Shown here: positions 1-8,708 of the stretch, piece after piece
Layout of the letters: each line of letters opens with the position of its first letter
Position numbering within the stretch: the first letter of the stretch is position 1
NCBI RefSeq assembly: GCF_014873145.1
Contig: NZ_JADBEK010000001.1
Span: forward strand, 3,596,001 to 3,660,000
Length of the DNA: 64,000 nt
From: Nonomuraea angiospora
GTDB lineage: Bacteria; Actinomycetota; Actinomycetes; Streptosporangiales; Streptosporangiaceae
Reading direction: 5' to 3'
Made by a program: the position numbers and the translations under genes
The notes under the pieces: model-generated
Database searches by the model: none
What the model saw: only the letters and a program-made list of their open reading frames with translations
Told to the model about the DNA's origin: nothing

Positions 1-76
1 CGTGCAGGAAATACCCCAGCTGCAAACCCGCGGGGCCCGCGCCGATCACCAGGTAGTCCAGGGTCTTGTCCGGCAC
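1..76 (-). CDS. FAD-dependent oxidoreductase, N-terminal end only
   Basis: Only the first 25 codons are inside the window. A GTG start at 74-76 follows a GGAGG ribosome site. The peptide has the dinucleotide-binding fingerprint YLVIGAGPAGLQLGYF, typical of the FAD Rossmann fold of flavoprotein monooxygenases and other FAD oxidoreductases. It lies 39 bp downstream of the acyl-CoA ligase gene on the same strand, so the two are probably co-transcribed. The substrate cannot be told from this fragment. Confidence 0.8.
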   Translation of the reverse strand, partial: MPDKTLDYLVIGAGPAGLQLGYFLH

Positions 77-115
77 TGAAGCCTCCGTCACAACGAGGTG
101 ATTGAACGGACAGCC

Positions 116-1645
116 TCAGTGTTGGCGGGCAATTCTCAGAATTTGCTCAGAGAGGGCGCGTTTGTCGGGCTTGCCGCTGGTGGCGAGGGGGACGGCGGGC
201 ACGATCGTGATCGTCCGGGGGACGCTGTCCTCGCCGAGCCGCGCGCGTACCAGCGCCCTCAGCGCGCCCCCGTCCGGGGTCCGGCCCGCGGCCGGGACGA
301 CGAACGCGTGCACGGCCTCCCCCGTGTCCTCGTCCGGGGCGCCCACCACGTACGCCTCGTCCACGCCGGGGTGGTCGGTCAGCGCGCGCTCGATCGGGCC
401 CGCGTACACCACCATGGCGTTGACCATGATCACGTCGCGGGAGCGGCCGGCCAGGTGGAGGAAGCCGTCCCCGTCCACGTGGCCGAGGTCGCGGGTGCGC
501 AGCCAGCCGTCCTTCAGGGTCTGGCGGGTCTCCTCCTCGTCGCCCCAGTAGCCCCGCATCAGGTACGGGCTGCGTACGTGGATCTCGCCCGTCACGCCCG
601 GGGGCAGCTCGCCGTCGTGCTCGTCGCGCACGCTGATCTCGACCCCGGGATGCGGGCGGCCGACGGACTCCAGCACGCCGGCGGCGATGTCGTCGGGGGT
701 GAGCATGGCGATGTTGCCCGCCTCGGTCTGGCCGTAGCCCTGGTAGACGACCGGGCCGAGCTTCTCGGCGGCCTCGGCCAGCCGCCGCGCGCTGATGGGC
801 GACCCCGAGACCATGAGCGCCCGCAAGCTACTCACATCCACCTTGTCCAGAAATTTCAACATCTGGAAGAGCCGGGGCACGGTGATGATCGAGCCGGTGA
901 TCCGGTGGCGCTCGATCGCGTACGGGAACATCGGCCGCCCGTCGTCCTCCGGGATCACCGCCGTGCCGCCGCCGAGCAGGCACGGCGCCACGAACTCCAT
1001 CACGACCATGCTGGCCAGCGTGCCGAACAGCAGGTACCGCTCGAAGGCCCCGGCCAGCCCGGCCGCGACGGGCGACCACACGCGCGGCTGCCACGCCCAG
1101 TGCTCGCCCAGCGCCCGGTACGTGATCGCGCACCCCTTCGGGCGGCCGGTGCTGCCGCTGGTGAACGTCAGGGCCGCCACGTCGTCGGGGCGGGCGGTCA
1201 CGGTCAGCGGCCGCCCGTCGTCGGGGTGCGCCAGCAGGTCGCCGGCGCCCGTACAGGGACCCAGGGACAGCGTCGGCCGGCCGGGGAGGTGACGCGCCGC
1301 GGCGCGGCGCAGTTCGGGGGTCGCGGTCGCGGGGTCCACGAGCAGGGCGTCGATCCCCATCCCCAGCACGTGGGCGAGCTGCCCCTCCGGATAGCCGGGC
1401 CGGATGCCGACGACCCGGCAGCCCAGCGTGTGCGCGGCCATGTGGGCCGCGAACGCCTCGGGTGTGACGGCCGTGCGCACCGCGACGGCCCGCCCCGGGC
1501 CCAGGCCCGCGGCGCGCATCGCGCCCGCCAGCCGCCGGATCAGCTCCAGCAGCTCGCCCCGGGAGAGCGTCCTGTCGCCGTGCTCGAAGGCCGGGCGGTC
1601 CGGGGCGTCGCGCAGCGCGTCGAGCAGTGGCTGTGGGAAGGGCAT
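116..1645 (-). CDS. AMP-dependent acyl-CoA ligase / acyl-adenylating enzyme (ANL superfamily)
   Basis: The 509-residue protein should activate a carboxylic acid with ATP as an acyl-adenylate and pass it to CoA or a carrier thiol. The core motifs are intact: P-loop TSGSTGRPKG (about 162-171), YGQTEAG (about 304-310), the hinge-region GWLRTRDLGHVDGDG (about 380-394) and the C-terminal catalytic lysine in SGKPDKRAL (about 490-498). Length is normal for the family. ATG follows a GGAGGAG site. It is the first gene of a minus-strand pair with the FAD oxidoreductase and is divergent from the sulfotransferase-like gene. Substrate preference is not readable by eye; a medium- or long-chain fatty or aromatic acid is possible. 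Confidence 0.88.
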   Translation of the reverse strand: MPFPQPLLDALRDAPDRPAFEHGDRTLSRGELLELIRRLAGAMRAAGLGPGRAVAVRTAVTPEAFAAHMAAHTLGCRVVGIRPGYPEGQLAHVLGMGIDALLVDPATATPELRRAAARHLPGRPTLSLGPCTGAGDLLAHPDDGRPLTVTARPDDVAALTFTSGSTGRPKGCAITYRALGEHWAWQPRVWSPVAAGLAGAFERYLLFGTLASMVVMEFVAPCLLGGGTAVIPEDDGRPMFPYAIERHRITGSIITVPRLFQMLKFLDKVDVSSLRALMVSGSPISARRLAEAAEKLGPVVYQGYGQTEAGNIAMLTPDDIAAGVLESVGRPHPGVEISVRDEHDGELPPGVTGEIHVRSPYLMRGYWGDEEETRQTLKDGWLRTRDLGHVDGDGFLHLAGRSRDVIMVNAMVVYAGPIERALTDHPGVDEAYVVGAPDEDTGEAVHAFVVPAAGRTPDGGALRALVRARLGEDSVPRTITIVPAVPLATSGKPDKRALSEQILRIARQH

Positions 1646-1742
1646 GTGCGCCTCCTCCGTGCTTTCATATTTCCGGATTTATCGCGACATTAGACGGCAC
1701 AGATCAGAGACCCATCAGAGACGTGCAGGTGGTGAGCGCGAC

Positions 1743-2429
1743 GTGAAAGTGATCGGCGCGGGCTTCGGGCGCACGGGCACCCGGTCGCTCAAGGCGGCCC
1801 TCGAGATCCTGGGCTTCGGCCCCTGCTACCACATGTCGACGATCATCGCGGAGCCGTACCGCGTCCGGCAGTGGCTCGACGTCGGGGAGGGCCGCTCGCG
1901 CGACTGGGACGCGCTGTTCACCGGCTTCCCGTCGGCGCTCGACTGGCCCGCCTCCGCGTACTGGCGCGAGCTGGCCGAGCACTACCCCGAGGCCAAGGTC
2001 GTCCTGACCGTCCGCGACCCCGCCCGCTGGTACGACAGCGTCAGCGAGACCATCTTCCGCAGCGCCCTGGAGGAGCGCCGGCTTTCCCTGCGCCGCCGGG
2101 TGACCCGCTGGCTGGTCGCCCGCCGCGCCCCGGACTTCGCCCTGTACCCGCGCATGGCCAGGGCGACCGTCATGGACCGCGTCTTCGACGGCCGCATCGA
2201 CGACCGCGACCACGTCCTCGACGTCTACGAACGGCACGCGGCCGAGGTGCGGGCGGCGATCCCGGCGGAGCGGCTGCTGGTGTTCGAGGTGCGGGACGGC
2301 TGGGAGCCGCTGTGCGCGTTCCTCGGCGTGCCCGTGCCGGAGGCCCCGTTCCCGCAGGTCAACGAGCGGGCGGCGTTCCGCGCGAAACGGCCGCACCGGC
2401 TCCTCCGGCTGATCGTGCGCGGCCGCTGA
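1743..2429 (+). CDS. Sulfotransferase-family protein
   Basis: 228 residues from a GTG start, chosen because it opens directly on the family's N-terminal nucleotide-binding loop VIGAGFGRTGTRSLKAAL; the open frame upstream has no such similarity. The loop corresponds to the PAPS 5'-phosphosulfate site of the actinobacterial Sulfotransfer_4 group. The segment VVLTVRDPARWYDSV near residue 92 matches the 3'-phosphate-binding region. Many members of this group have no known acceptor, and true sulfotransferase activity is inferred. It is divergent from the acyl-CoA ligase gene with under 100 bp between them. Confidence 0.75.
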   Translation: MKVIGAGFGRTGTRSLKAALEILGFGPCYHMSTIIAEPYRVRQWLDVGEGRSRDWDALFTGFPSALDWPASAYWRELAEHYPEAKVVLTVRDPARWYDSVSETIFRSALEERRLSLRRRVTRWLVARRAPDFALYPRMARATVMDRVFDGRIDDRDHVLDVYERHAAEVRAAIPAERLLVFEVRDGWEPLCAFLGVPVPEAPFPQVNERAAFRAKRPHRLLRLIVRGR

Positions 2430-2455
2430 CGGCGCCCCCGGGAAGCCGCGCCTGC

Positions 2456-3355
2456 TCAGCGACCGAGCCCGGACGCGGCTCGGGCCGGCGTGGTGATGAG
2501 CTCGTCGGCGACCCACCGCGCGACGCCTGCGGGGTAGGGCGCCGACAGTCCGAGGACGATGTGCCGGAAGCCGGCGTCGATCGCCTCGCCGATCGCCTCC
2601 CGGGTGAGGTCGGGCTGGTCGTAGGAGACCGGCAGGTGGATCGAGCGGACGATCGAGCCGGGGTCGCGGCCGAGCTCCGCGCAGTAGCGGTCCAGCAGCC
2701 GGCTGCGGCGGACGACGTCGTCGATGTCGCCGCCGGGGATGTTCCACAGGTCGGCGTGCTCGGCCACCACGCGCAGCGTCGGGCCCGAGCGCCCGCCGAT
2801 GAGGATGGGCGGGTGCGGGCGCTGGACGGGTTTGGGGTTGCAGAACGCCCCGGTGAGCTGGACGTGGGTGCCGTGGAAGTCGAACGGCTCCGTCTCGGTC
2901 CACAGCCGCCGGATCACCGTGCACGCCTCGGCGAGGCTCTCCACCGCGTGCGCGGCGTCGTGGAAGGGCAGGCCGTGCGCGTCGTACTCGCGCCGGGCCG
3001 AGGGCCAGCTCGGCCGTGAGCCGGCGCCGATGCCGAAGTCGAGCCGTCCGCCGGAGACGATGTCGACGGTCGCGGCGATCTTGGCCAGCAGCGCGGGCGG
3101 CCGGAAGCGGTTGCTGGTCACGAGCACGCCCACGCGCAGCCGATGGGTCTGCGCGGCGAGGGCCGAGAGCAGGGTCCAGCCCTCGTACGTCGTGCCGTCG
3201 GGGTCGCCGAAGATGGGCAGGAGGTGATCGAACAGCCACGCGTGCTCGATCTCCGGGATCGCGTCCGCCTCGCGCCAGACCCGCAGGATGTCCTGGTAGT
3301 CGACCTGCGACGGGGCGGTCATGATCCCGAAGCGAGGCCGGGAGGTGTGCAACAT
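2456..3355 (-). CDS. LLM-class flavin/F420-dependent oxidoreductase
   Basis: 299 residues with the luciferase-like monooxygenase TIM-barrel pattern: an N-terminal FGIMTAP strand, AWLFDHLLP, SGGRLDFGIGAGSRPSW (about 100-117) and PHPPILIGGRSGP (about 180-192). In actinomycetes this subgroup commonly uses F420 or FMN. ATG is preceded by AAAGG. The gene is divergent from the TetR gene at 3528. A palindromic operator half-matched at 3380 and perfectly matched at 3458 and 3482 lies between the two starts, so the regulator probably controls this enzyme and itself. Confidence 0.85.
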   Translation of the reverse strand: MLHTSRPRFGIMTAPSQVDYQDILRVWREADAIPEIEHAWLFDHLLPIFGDPDGTTYEGWTLLSALAAQTHRLRVGVLVTSNRFRPPALLAKIAATVDIVSGGRLDFGIGAGSRPSWPSARREYDAHGLPFHDAAHAVESLAEACTVIRRLWTETEPFDFHGTHVQLTGAFCNPKPVQRPHPPILIGGRSGPTLRVVAEHADLWNIPGGDIDDVVRRSRLLDRYCAELGRDPGSIVRSIHLPVSYDQPDLTREAIGEAIDAGFRHIVLGLSAPYPAGVARWVADELITTPARAASGLGR

Positions 3356-3379
3356 GGGCAGCCTTTCGGATTTCCAACC

Positions 3380-3494
3380 GGAACACGGTTCAGCACGGCA
3401 CTCCGCGACCGCGCATGGCTTGGTGCCGGGACCGCCGCTCTGGCATCATGAGCAGTCGGAACCTCGTTCCGATTACGATAAGGAACACGGTTCC
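3380..3494. promoter_or_regulatory. Three copies of a TetR-type palindromic operator
   Basis: GGAACCTCGTTCC (3458-3470) and GGAACACGGTTCC (3482-3494) are perfect 5-3-5 inverted repeats whose centres are 24 bp apart. GGAACACGGTTCA (3380-3392) differs at one arm base. They fill the intergenic region between the LLM oxidoreductase and the TetR gene, the normal position for autoregulation plus control of the divergent target. Binding by this TetR is an inference from position. Confidence 0.72.
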
Positions 3495-3527
3495 GGTTTG
3501 GCAAGCCCGGCAGGAGGAAACGGCACG

Positions 3528-4118
3528 GTGAACGACCGCGACGAGGCCGGCGCGGGGCGCGCCGCCCCGCGCAAGCGGGCCGACGCCCGGCGCAACGAGA
3601 GAACGCTGCTCGACGCCGCCGCGGCGGTCTTCGTGACCTCGGGCGTCGAGGCGCCGGTGCGCGACATCGCGGCCAGGGCGGGAGTCGGGGTGGCCACGAT
3701 CTACCGCCACTTCCCGACGCGGGCGGACCTCATCATCGCCGTCTACCGGCACCAGGTCGAGGCCTGCGCCGAGGCCGCCCCGGCCCTGCTGGCGAGCGGC
3801 GTGACCCCGCACGCCGCGCTGGGGCGATGGATCAACCTGTTCGTCGACTTCCTGGTCACCAAGCACGGGCTGGCGGCCGTGCTGCGGTCGGACGACGCCG
3901 GCTTCGACACGCTGCACGCCTACTTCCTCGACCGGCTCGTGCCCGCGTGCGCCCATCTCCTCGAAGCCGCGACCGCCGCCGGGGAGATCCGCTCCGACGT
4001 GGACGCCTACGAGCTCATGCGCGGCGTCGGCAACCTGTGCATCGGCGCCGACAACGACCCCCGCTACGACGCACGCCGCCTGGTCGCGCTCCTCATCGCG
4101 GGACTGCGCCTGCCCTAG
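3528..4118 (+). CDS. TetR-family transcriptional regulator
   Basis: 196 residues from a GTG placed after CAGGAGGAAA. The N-terminal helix-turn-helix is clear: RTLLDAAAAVF, VRDIAARAGVGVATIYRHFPTRADL (about residues 48-72). The C-terminal ligand-binding half is of the common actinobacterial type. It is divergent from the LLM oxidoreductase and sits beside three copies of a GGAACnnnGTTCC operator. It probably represses that gene and itself; the inducer is unknown. Confidence 0.88.
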   Translation: MNDRDEAGAGRAAPRKRADARRNERTLLDAAAAVFVTSGVEAPVRDIAARAGVGVATIYRHFPTRADLIIAVYRHQVEACAEAAPALLASGVTPHAALGRWINLFVDFLVTKHGLAAVLRSDDAGFDTLHAYFLDRLVPACAHLLEAATAAGEIRSDVDAYELMRGVGNLCIGADNDPRYDARRLVALLIAGLRLP

Positions 4119-4279
4119 CTTCGGCGAGCTCGCGGATCAACGTTCCGGATCGGCCGCGCCAGGTCCTCCATTGGGACGTGATCGACGCCAAACAGCAGTT
4201 CGTGCAGGTGGGCAACGCCCTCCTCGGCCGGTGACGCGAGTGGCGCGCCGGCCGTGAACGGCACAGCCGTACCGAACGC

Positions 4280-4870
4280 ATGGAGGCCGCGCACACGATC
4301 CTGGTCATCACGACGTTCTTCGAGGCGGTCGGCTCCATCGATCTGCCGTTCAGCTCGCAGGACCTGCGGATGAGCAAGGAGGAGCAGGCGAAGCCGGCCC
4401 GGCGTTCGGGCATCGATCTGTCGCGCGGCCTCCCCCGTCCTTCGCCGTACCTTCCTTTCGAACAGGCCGAGCGAGCCGTCTTCGAGTTCTACGAAACGTA
4501 CGGTCATCGCCTGCGGCCGTTCGTCATGGGACTGGAGGTCTGGGACGGGCTCGGCCCGTCCGAACGGGAGAAGGTCGTCGCCCAACTCGAGCGGAAGCTG
4601 CCGGAGCCGGCCGTCCGGCGATCTCCTGGCCGGCGCCGGCGACGACGGCGTCATCCTGTCGGACGTCGGTCCCGGCACGGCCCCGGCGCGGCGTGCCACG
4701 CTGCTCGGCCTGCCGGACGGCTGGGTCGCGCTGACGCCCGATGGGCGCTACAAGCAGATGGGCGAGGTGGCCGGGCAGTTCTGGTTCGTCGTCGGCAGAA
4801 CTCGACGTGTACCTGCCGCCGGTCCGGCAGGTCCCGCTGGATCACCTTCTCGGGAGACGGTCATCGCACG
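4280..4870 (+). pseudogene. Broken NACHT/WD40-associated (effector-type) gene
   Basis: Two pieces of one ancestral protein appear in different frames. From 4280 the frame reads AAHTILVITTFFEAVGSIDLPFSS, like the N-terminal helical domain that precedes NACHT NTPases in actinobacteria. Near 4629-4797 another frame reads LPDGWVALTPDGRYKQMGEVAGQFWFVVG, and after a further frame change at about 4798 ELDVYLPPVRQVP. These resemble the C-terminal module of actinobacterial WD40/effector-associated proteins, usually joined by a short Leu-Cys-Arg-Phe segment that is missing here. The whole NTPase core is absent, so this is a remnant with a large internal deletion and frameshifts. Family naming is from memory. 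The 160 bp before it (4119-4279) show no convincing gene. Confidence 0.55.
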
Positions 4871-4987
4871 CGATGCGACATCTGCGGCCGGCCGGCTCGG
4901 ACAGATGGATCACGGCTTCACAGCGGGTGAGCGGGGCCCTTCAATCGCGTATGAGGGGGCGGGTACGGCGCACGACAGCCACCGCGC

Positions 4988-5602
4988 TCAGGTGCCGGGC
5001 ATCAGTGCCGGTGCGACCAGTTTCATGAGGGCCAGCACGTCCGCCGCATTGTCCCGTCCCGCTGCACCGTGCTTGAGCCGGATACCGATCTCGGTTCCGT
5101 TCCTGAAGAGGTAGGCCCTGGCTTCGTTGGAGGGGTTCGGCTTACCACGGACCGGTCCGTAGTCGGCGGTCGGGCCCGCCCAGTAGACACCGATCGCATC
5201 AGGAAGCAGCTCCGGCATTGGCGTACCGCCGGCTCGGAGTCGCTTGTCGAACACGTTGTCCTTCCACTCCTCGCCGAGATCAGCGAGGTAGATCTCGAGC
5301 ACTGCCCCTTGAGCGGGATCGTTACGGCTGGACACCTCGCACAGGTTGGCCGTGGCCACGGGGGCCGGCCCGAGATCGAAATGCCCGGACCACTCCAGGT
5401 CGGCGGAGAGCCCGGTCATCAGCTCAACCGCCTTGGCCGGAATGCCCGCGTCCCCGTAATCGCAGATGTACGCCCCGGCAGACGAAGGATCCGGGAGGGC
5501 GGAGGGCAAGGGGCTGAGGTCAGCCGGCGCCGTGTCCCTCTGACACGCGGACAGGGTTGTGCCGATCAACACCAGCAGCAGTGAAGTCAGCGTCCGTTTC
5601 AT
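4988..5602 (-). CDS. Secreted lipoprotein of unknown function
   Basis: 204 residues starting at ATG 5602 after GTGAGGAGG. A longer open frame exists upstream, but this start gives a perfect lipoprotein signal: MKRTLTSLLLVLIGTTLSAC, with the lipobox LSAC and the lipidated cysteine at residue 20. The mature part has two cysteines (YICDYGD and NLCEV) and no motif I recognise; its size and layout resemble the DUF3558-type surface lipoproteins of actinomycetes. It is divergent from the membrane propeller gene. Confidence 0.72.
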   Translation of the reverse strand: MKRTLTSLLLVLIGTTLSACQRDTAPADLSPLPSALPDPSSAGAYICDYGDAGIPAKAVELMTGLSADLEWSGHFDLGPAPVATANLCEVSSRNDPAQGAVLEIYLADLGEEWKDNVFDKRLRAGGTPMPELLPDAIGVYWAGPTADYGPVRGKPNPSNEARAYLFRNGTEIGIRLKHGAAGRDNAADVLALMKLVAPALMPGT

Positions 5603-5967
5603 TCTTGCGCGCCTCCTCACTGTGCGAGTGGGCCGAAAAGCAGGTCTTGCGCCGTCGGAGTACGGAGCGCGTCCAGCCGCGGGTTCGATCCGATGCCGAT
5701 GAGGTCTTCGTCCGTTCATGGCACAGCGCGGAATCTAGGCTCCTGGCCACACCCCCTGTCCTGCTGGAGGCCTCCATGTCCGGGCCTGATCAACTGATCG
5801 CCAAGTCGCGGGCCAGGCTGGCGCGGGTCCGCCTCTGGGTGCAGCTGCTGCCCCTGCTCGTACGCCCTGGATCTTCCGATCTCGGAGCCCGCCCAAGACC
5901 GACTTCACCTGCGGCGACGGGACGGACAACGAGCCGGTTGATCGGCGAGCGCCCGAAAGGCGACGTT
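5603..5967. other. Divergent intergenic region
   Basis: 365 bp between the lipoprotein and the membrane-propeller gene. The frame of the latter stays open upstream, with an ATG at 5776 as an alternative start (MSGPDQLIAKSRARLARV). I could not decide whether that stretch is a real N-terminal extension or the tail of a lost gene. No other feature is seen. Confidence 0.35.
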
Positions 5968-8097
5968 GTGGATGATCGTCACACGTACGCCCGGAACAAG
6001 GTACGGCGGCAGGGCGTGGTCTGGCGGGCCTACGCGTTCACGGCGCGAAACCTGATCAGGCTGCTGGCGCCCGCCTTGCTGGTATTCCTGCCGATCGGCC
6101 TGCTCGCGGTGACGGTGCTGGTTGTGCTCGTGGACGGGTCGGCGGCGGTGGTCAACGGCGATTTCGAGCTGGTCGGCAGGCCTGAGCCGCCGCTGCTGGG
6201 GTGGGCGGCGGCCGTGCTGGTCGTCTCAGTGGCCGGGCAGGCGGTGGCGCTGCCCGCGACGGTGGTGCTCGCCGCCGGGCTGCTGGTCGGCAGGAACGTC
6301 TCCATCTCTGGCGCGCTGCGGGCCGCGGCACGGCGCTTGCCCGCGATGGCGGTGCTCGTCCTGGTCGGCGTGGTGGCGTTCACGGCGGCTCTGGCGGCCG
6401 GGCTCGGCATTCTCGTGTGGATCGGGGCGCAGGTCACGGCCTACGCGGTGATGGCGGTCCTGGCCCTGTTCGCGATGCCGTGCCTGCTGGCCGTGGCGCC
6501 CGTGGCTCTGGAGGGCCGGTCCGCGAAGGGTGCTCTCGCTCGCGCCTACCGGCTGACGGCCGGCGCCTCGGGGGCGACCGCGTTCACGCTGGCCTTCGGC
6601 GTCGCACTCTTCCCCATGCTGGCCGCCCAGGCGGCGAACCGGGCCGTCTCCGGGCTGCCCGTCGTGCCGGCCGTGGCAGGCTGCGTTCTGGCGCTGGTCG
6701 CCGTGCCGTTCCAGGCGGCGGTGATCGCCCGGCTGTTCCTGCACCGCCTGGTCGTCAAGGGGACGATCGCCGAGTTCAAGAAGATCGTCGACGGCCTGCC
6801 CGAGAGCGCGCCGCGCCCGGCCAGGCCCGTGCGGGTACTGGCGGCGCTCCTGCTGCCCGGCCTGCTGTACGGCGGCGCGGTGCTGATCAACCCGCTCGGC
6901 TGGCCGGAGGTCTCGGAGACGGCCGTCACGGAGACCTGGCCGCGCGACCCGGATTCCGAGGCGTTCGGGGAGGACGGGCGTCCCAAGCCGGAGCTCGGCG
7001 CGTCGGACCTGCGAGCCCTGTACGCGGGCCAGGGCGGGCGCATGGTCATGCTCATGGACGACTTCGAACCGGCGAAGCTGCTGACCTGCATGGACAGCAC
7101 CTGCACGCGAACCCGGTTCACCTGGGCCGAGCCGGTCGGCGCCCGCGGGTACACAGCGGCCGGCGCCCGGCTGGCGGACGGCCGTCTCGTCGTGTCGACA
7201 TGGGCGCAGGAGGGCACGGACGAAGACGGGCTGGTACTGCACCTCGACAAATGGCGCGCCCGGCTCGGGCTCCTGCTCTGCGACGCGACGGCCTGCGTAC
7301 CGGCCCCTGGCGGCAGGCCCATCACGGAGGTGACATCGTCCAGGCAGGACAGGACGGTCGCTCTCGCGGCACGGCCCGGCGGCGGCCTGCTGGTCGCTCA
7401 GTCCTACACGCTCCCGTTGGGTGAGCGTGACATCGCCGAGGAAGGGCTCTCGATCACCACCTGCGACGATCCGGCTTGCACCCGTCCGCGCACGAAGGAG
7501 GTCGCCAAACTTCCCGTCAGCAGATATCGGGACGAGCACCGCGGCCTCATCGCGGGCGTGGGCCCCGACGACCGGCCCGTTGTGCTGCGGTTCGACCTCG
7601 AAACCGGCGCGGTCTTCGTGATCTCCTGCGACGACCCCGCCTGCGCCCGGGCACGCGTGGGGCGGCCCGTCCGAGGTTCGGCCGATTACCCCGACGGCCA
7701 AGCCGGCGCTGCCATGCTGGTCCGGGCCGACGGCCGGCCTCTGATCGCCTACCTGGACGTACGCGACGGCGCGATCAAGCTGCTCGACTGCCGCACCCGC
7801 GCGTGCTCGCAGGCCGGCACCACCACGCTCTCCGAACCCGGTCACAACGCGGCGCCGGCGATGGTGCCGGACCGAGACGGGCGCGTGCTGGTGGCCTACC
7901 AGGACCTCGACCGCGAACAGGTCGTCATCGCCACTTGTACGGGGACGCGCTGCACCCGGACCCCCGTCACGACGATCCGGCGTAGTGGCGGCCACGGCCT
8001 GGCCATGGCGCTGGACGGCCGCGGCCGGCCGGTGCTCGCCTGGGTGGACTTCGGGGGTTGGGGCGACTGGGACCTGGTTGTCACCACGCCGCTCTGA
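5968..8097 (+). CDS. Membrane protein with an exported cysteine-repeat beta-propeller-like domain
   Basis: 709 residues from a GTG preceded by GAAAGG. The first 280-300 residues are strongly hydrophobic with about six or seven membrane segments. They are followed by a soluble domain holding at least six repeats, each with a Cys-x4-Cys pair: TCMDSTCTRTR, LCDATACVP, TCDDPACTRPR, SCDDPACARAR, DCRTRACSQ and TCTGTRCTRT. Each is preceded by strands of the form GRPLIAYLDVRDGAIKLL. The repeat spacing fits blades of a propeller stapled by one disulfide each, which suggests it lies outside the membrane. Function unknown. An alternative upstream start (ATG 5776) is possible. Confidence 0.68.
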   Translation: MDDRHTYARNKVRRQGVVWRAYAFTARNLIRLLAPALLVFLPIGLLAVTVLVVLVDGSAAVVNGDFELVGRPEPPLLGWAAAVLVVSVAGQAVALPATVVLAAGLLVGRNVSISGALRAAARRLPAMAVLVLVGVVAFTAALAAGLGILVWIGAQVTAYAVMAVLALFAMPCLLAVAPVALEGRSAKGALARAYRLTAGASGATAFTLAFGVALFPMLAAQAANRAVSGLPVVPAVAGCVLALVAVPFQAAVIARLFLHRLVVKGTIAEFKKIVDGLPESAPRPARPVRVLAALLLPGLLYGGAVLINPLGWPEVSETAVTETWPRDPDSEAFGEDGRPKPELGASDLRALYAGQGGRMVMLMDDFEPAKLLTCMDSTCTRTRFTWAEPVGARGYTAAGARLADGRLVVSTWAQEGTDEDGLVLHLDKWRARLGLLLCDATACVPAPGGRPITEVTSSRQDRTVALAARPGGGLLVAQSYTLPLGERDIAEEGLSITTCDDPACTRPRTKEVAKLPVSRYRDEHRGLIAGVGPDDRPVVLRFDLETGAVFVISCDDPACARARVGRPVRGSADYPDGQAGAAMLVRADGRPLIAYLDVRDGAIKLLDCRTRACSQAGTTTLSEPGHNAAPAMVPDRDGRVLVAYQDLDREQVVIATCTGTRCTRTPVTTIRRSGGHGLAMALDGRGRPVLAWVDFGGWGDWDLVVTTPL

Positions 8098-8335
8098 CGC
8101 AAGGAGCAGGTGACCTCGATGGAGCACGTCGAACGACTGCGCAAGGGCGGCGCGCTCGAACCGGGCGCGCCCACGCTCGGGTCGGCAGGGCCTGGACCTG
8201 CGCGGTCACCATGCGCCGGCGTTCAGCTGCCAGAGGCCGGTCACCCCGGAGCGCACTACATGCGTGACTGTGAGATAGATCCAGATTTGTCGGGGTAGCG
8301 GGACAACTGTCGCACTAAGCAGACGGGAGTCGCAC

Positions 8336-8650
8336 ATGAGCACCATGGTGGGGAACTGGAAAATGGCGATCGCCGACGGGTGCATGCCCGGCGACCAGCT
8401 CAGCCTGCTCAACGTCAGCTCCGGCAACGCCCACGTCGAGCTGACGTTCTGTGCGGAGGGCGGGCAGCCGCTGGGGCCGTTCCGCTTGATCATTCCCCCG
8501 CAGCGCACGCAGTCTCCGATTCTGGAGGACCTGGTCGATTCCGGCCTCCCGTCCCCGAGCCTGCCGTATTCGGTCGTGGTGGTCTCGGACGTGCCGGTCC
8601 TCGTGCAGCCCCACCCTGCCGACCAGAAGTTGCGGCGGTCGGCGGCCTGA
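8336..8650 (+). CDS. Sensory-rhodopsin-transducer-like (ASRT family) protein
   Basis: 104 residues. The pattern IADGCMPGD, LLNVSSGNAHVELTFCAEG, PLGPFRLIIPPQRT, then LPYSVVVVSDVPVLVQ closely follows Anabaena sensory rhodopsin transducer, a small beta-sandwich protein of about 125 residues. The usual C-terminal tail after VVQ (a His-Arg-Asp segment followed by Glu and an Ile-Ala-Tyr end) is missing. The +2 frame directly after codon 88 reads RPEVAAVGGLTMNV, which may be that tail after a frameshift. No rhodopsin gene is in the window. Such stand-alone homologues are thought to be small-molecule or DNA-binding proteins. Confidence 0.75.
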   Translation: MSTMVGNWKMAIADGCMPGDQLSLLNVSSGNAHVELTFCAEGGQPLGPFRLIIPPQRTQSPILEDLVDSGLPSPSLPYSVVVVSDVPVLVQPHPADQKLRRSAA

Positions 8651-8708
8651 CCATGAACGTGGCGCCGGCACGCCGACGCAACCGGCGCCGCCGTCCGATC
8701 TGATCGGG

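Noticed and set aside
4115..4279. Possible minus-strand peptide ending VDHVPMEDLARPIRNVD
   Set aside because: It reads reasonably but has no start or partner, and the rest of its frame runs antisense to the NACHT-like remnant. Not enough to call a gene.
8119..8298. Small ORF of about 59 codons after the membrane-propeller gene
   Set aside because: It has a ribosome-like AAGGAG upstream, but the peptide is low in complexity with no similarity, and no second line of evidence exists.
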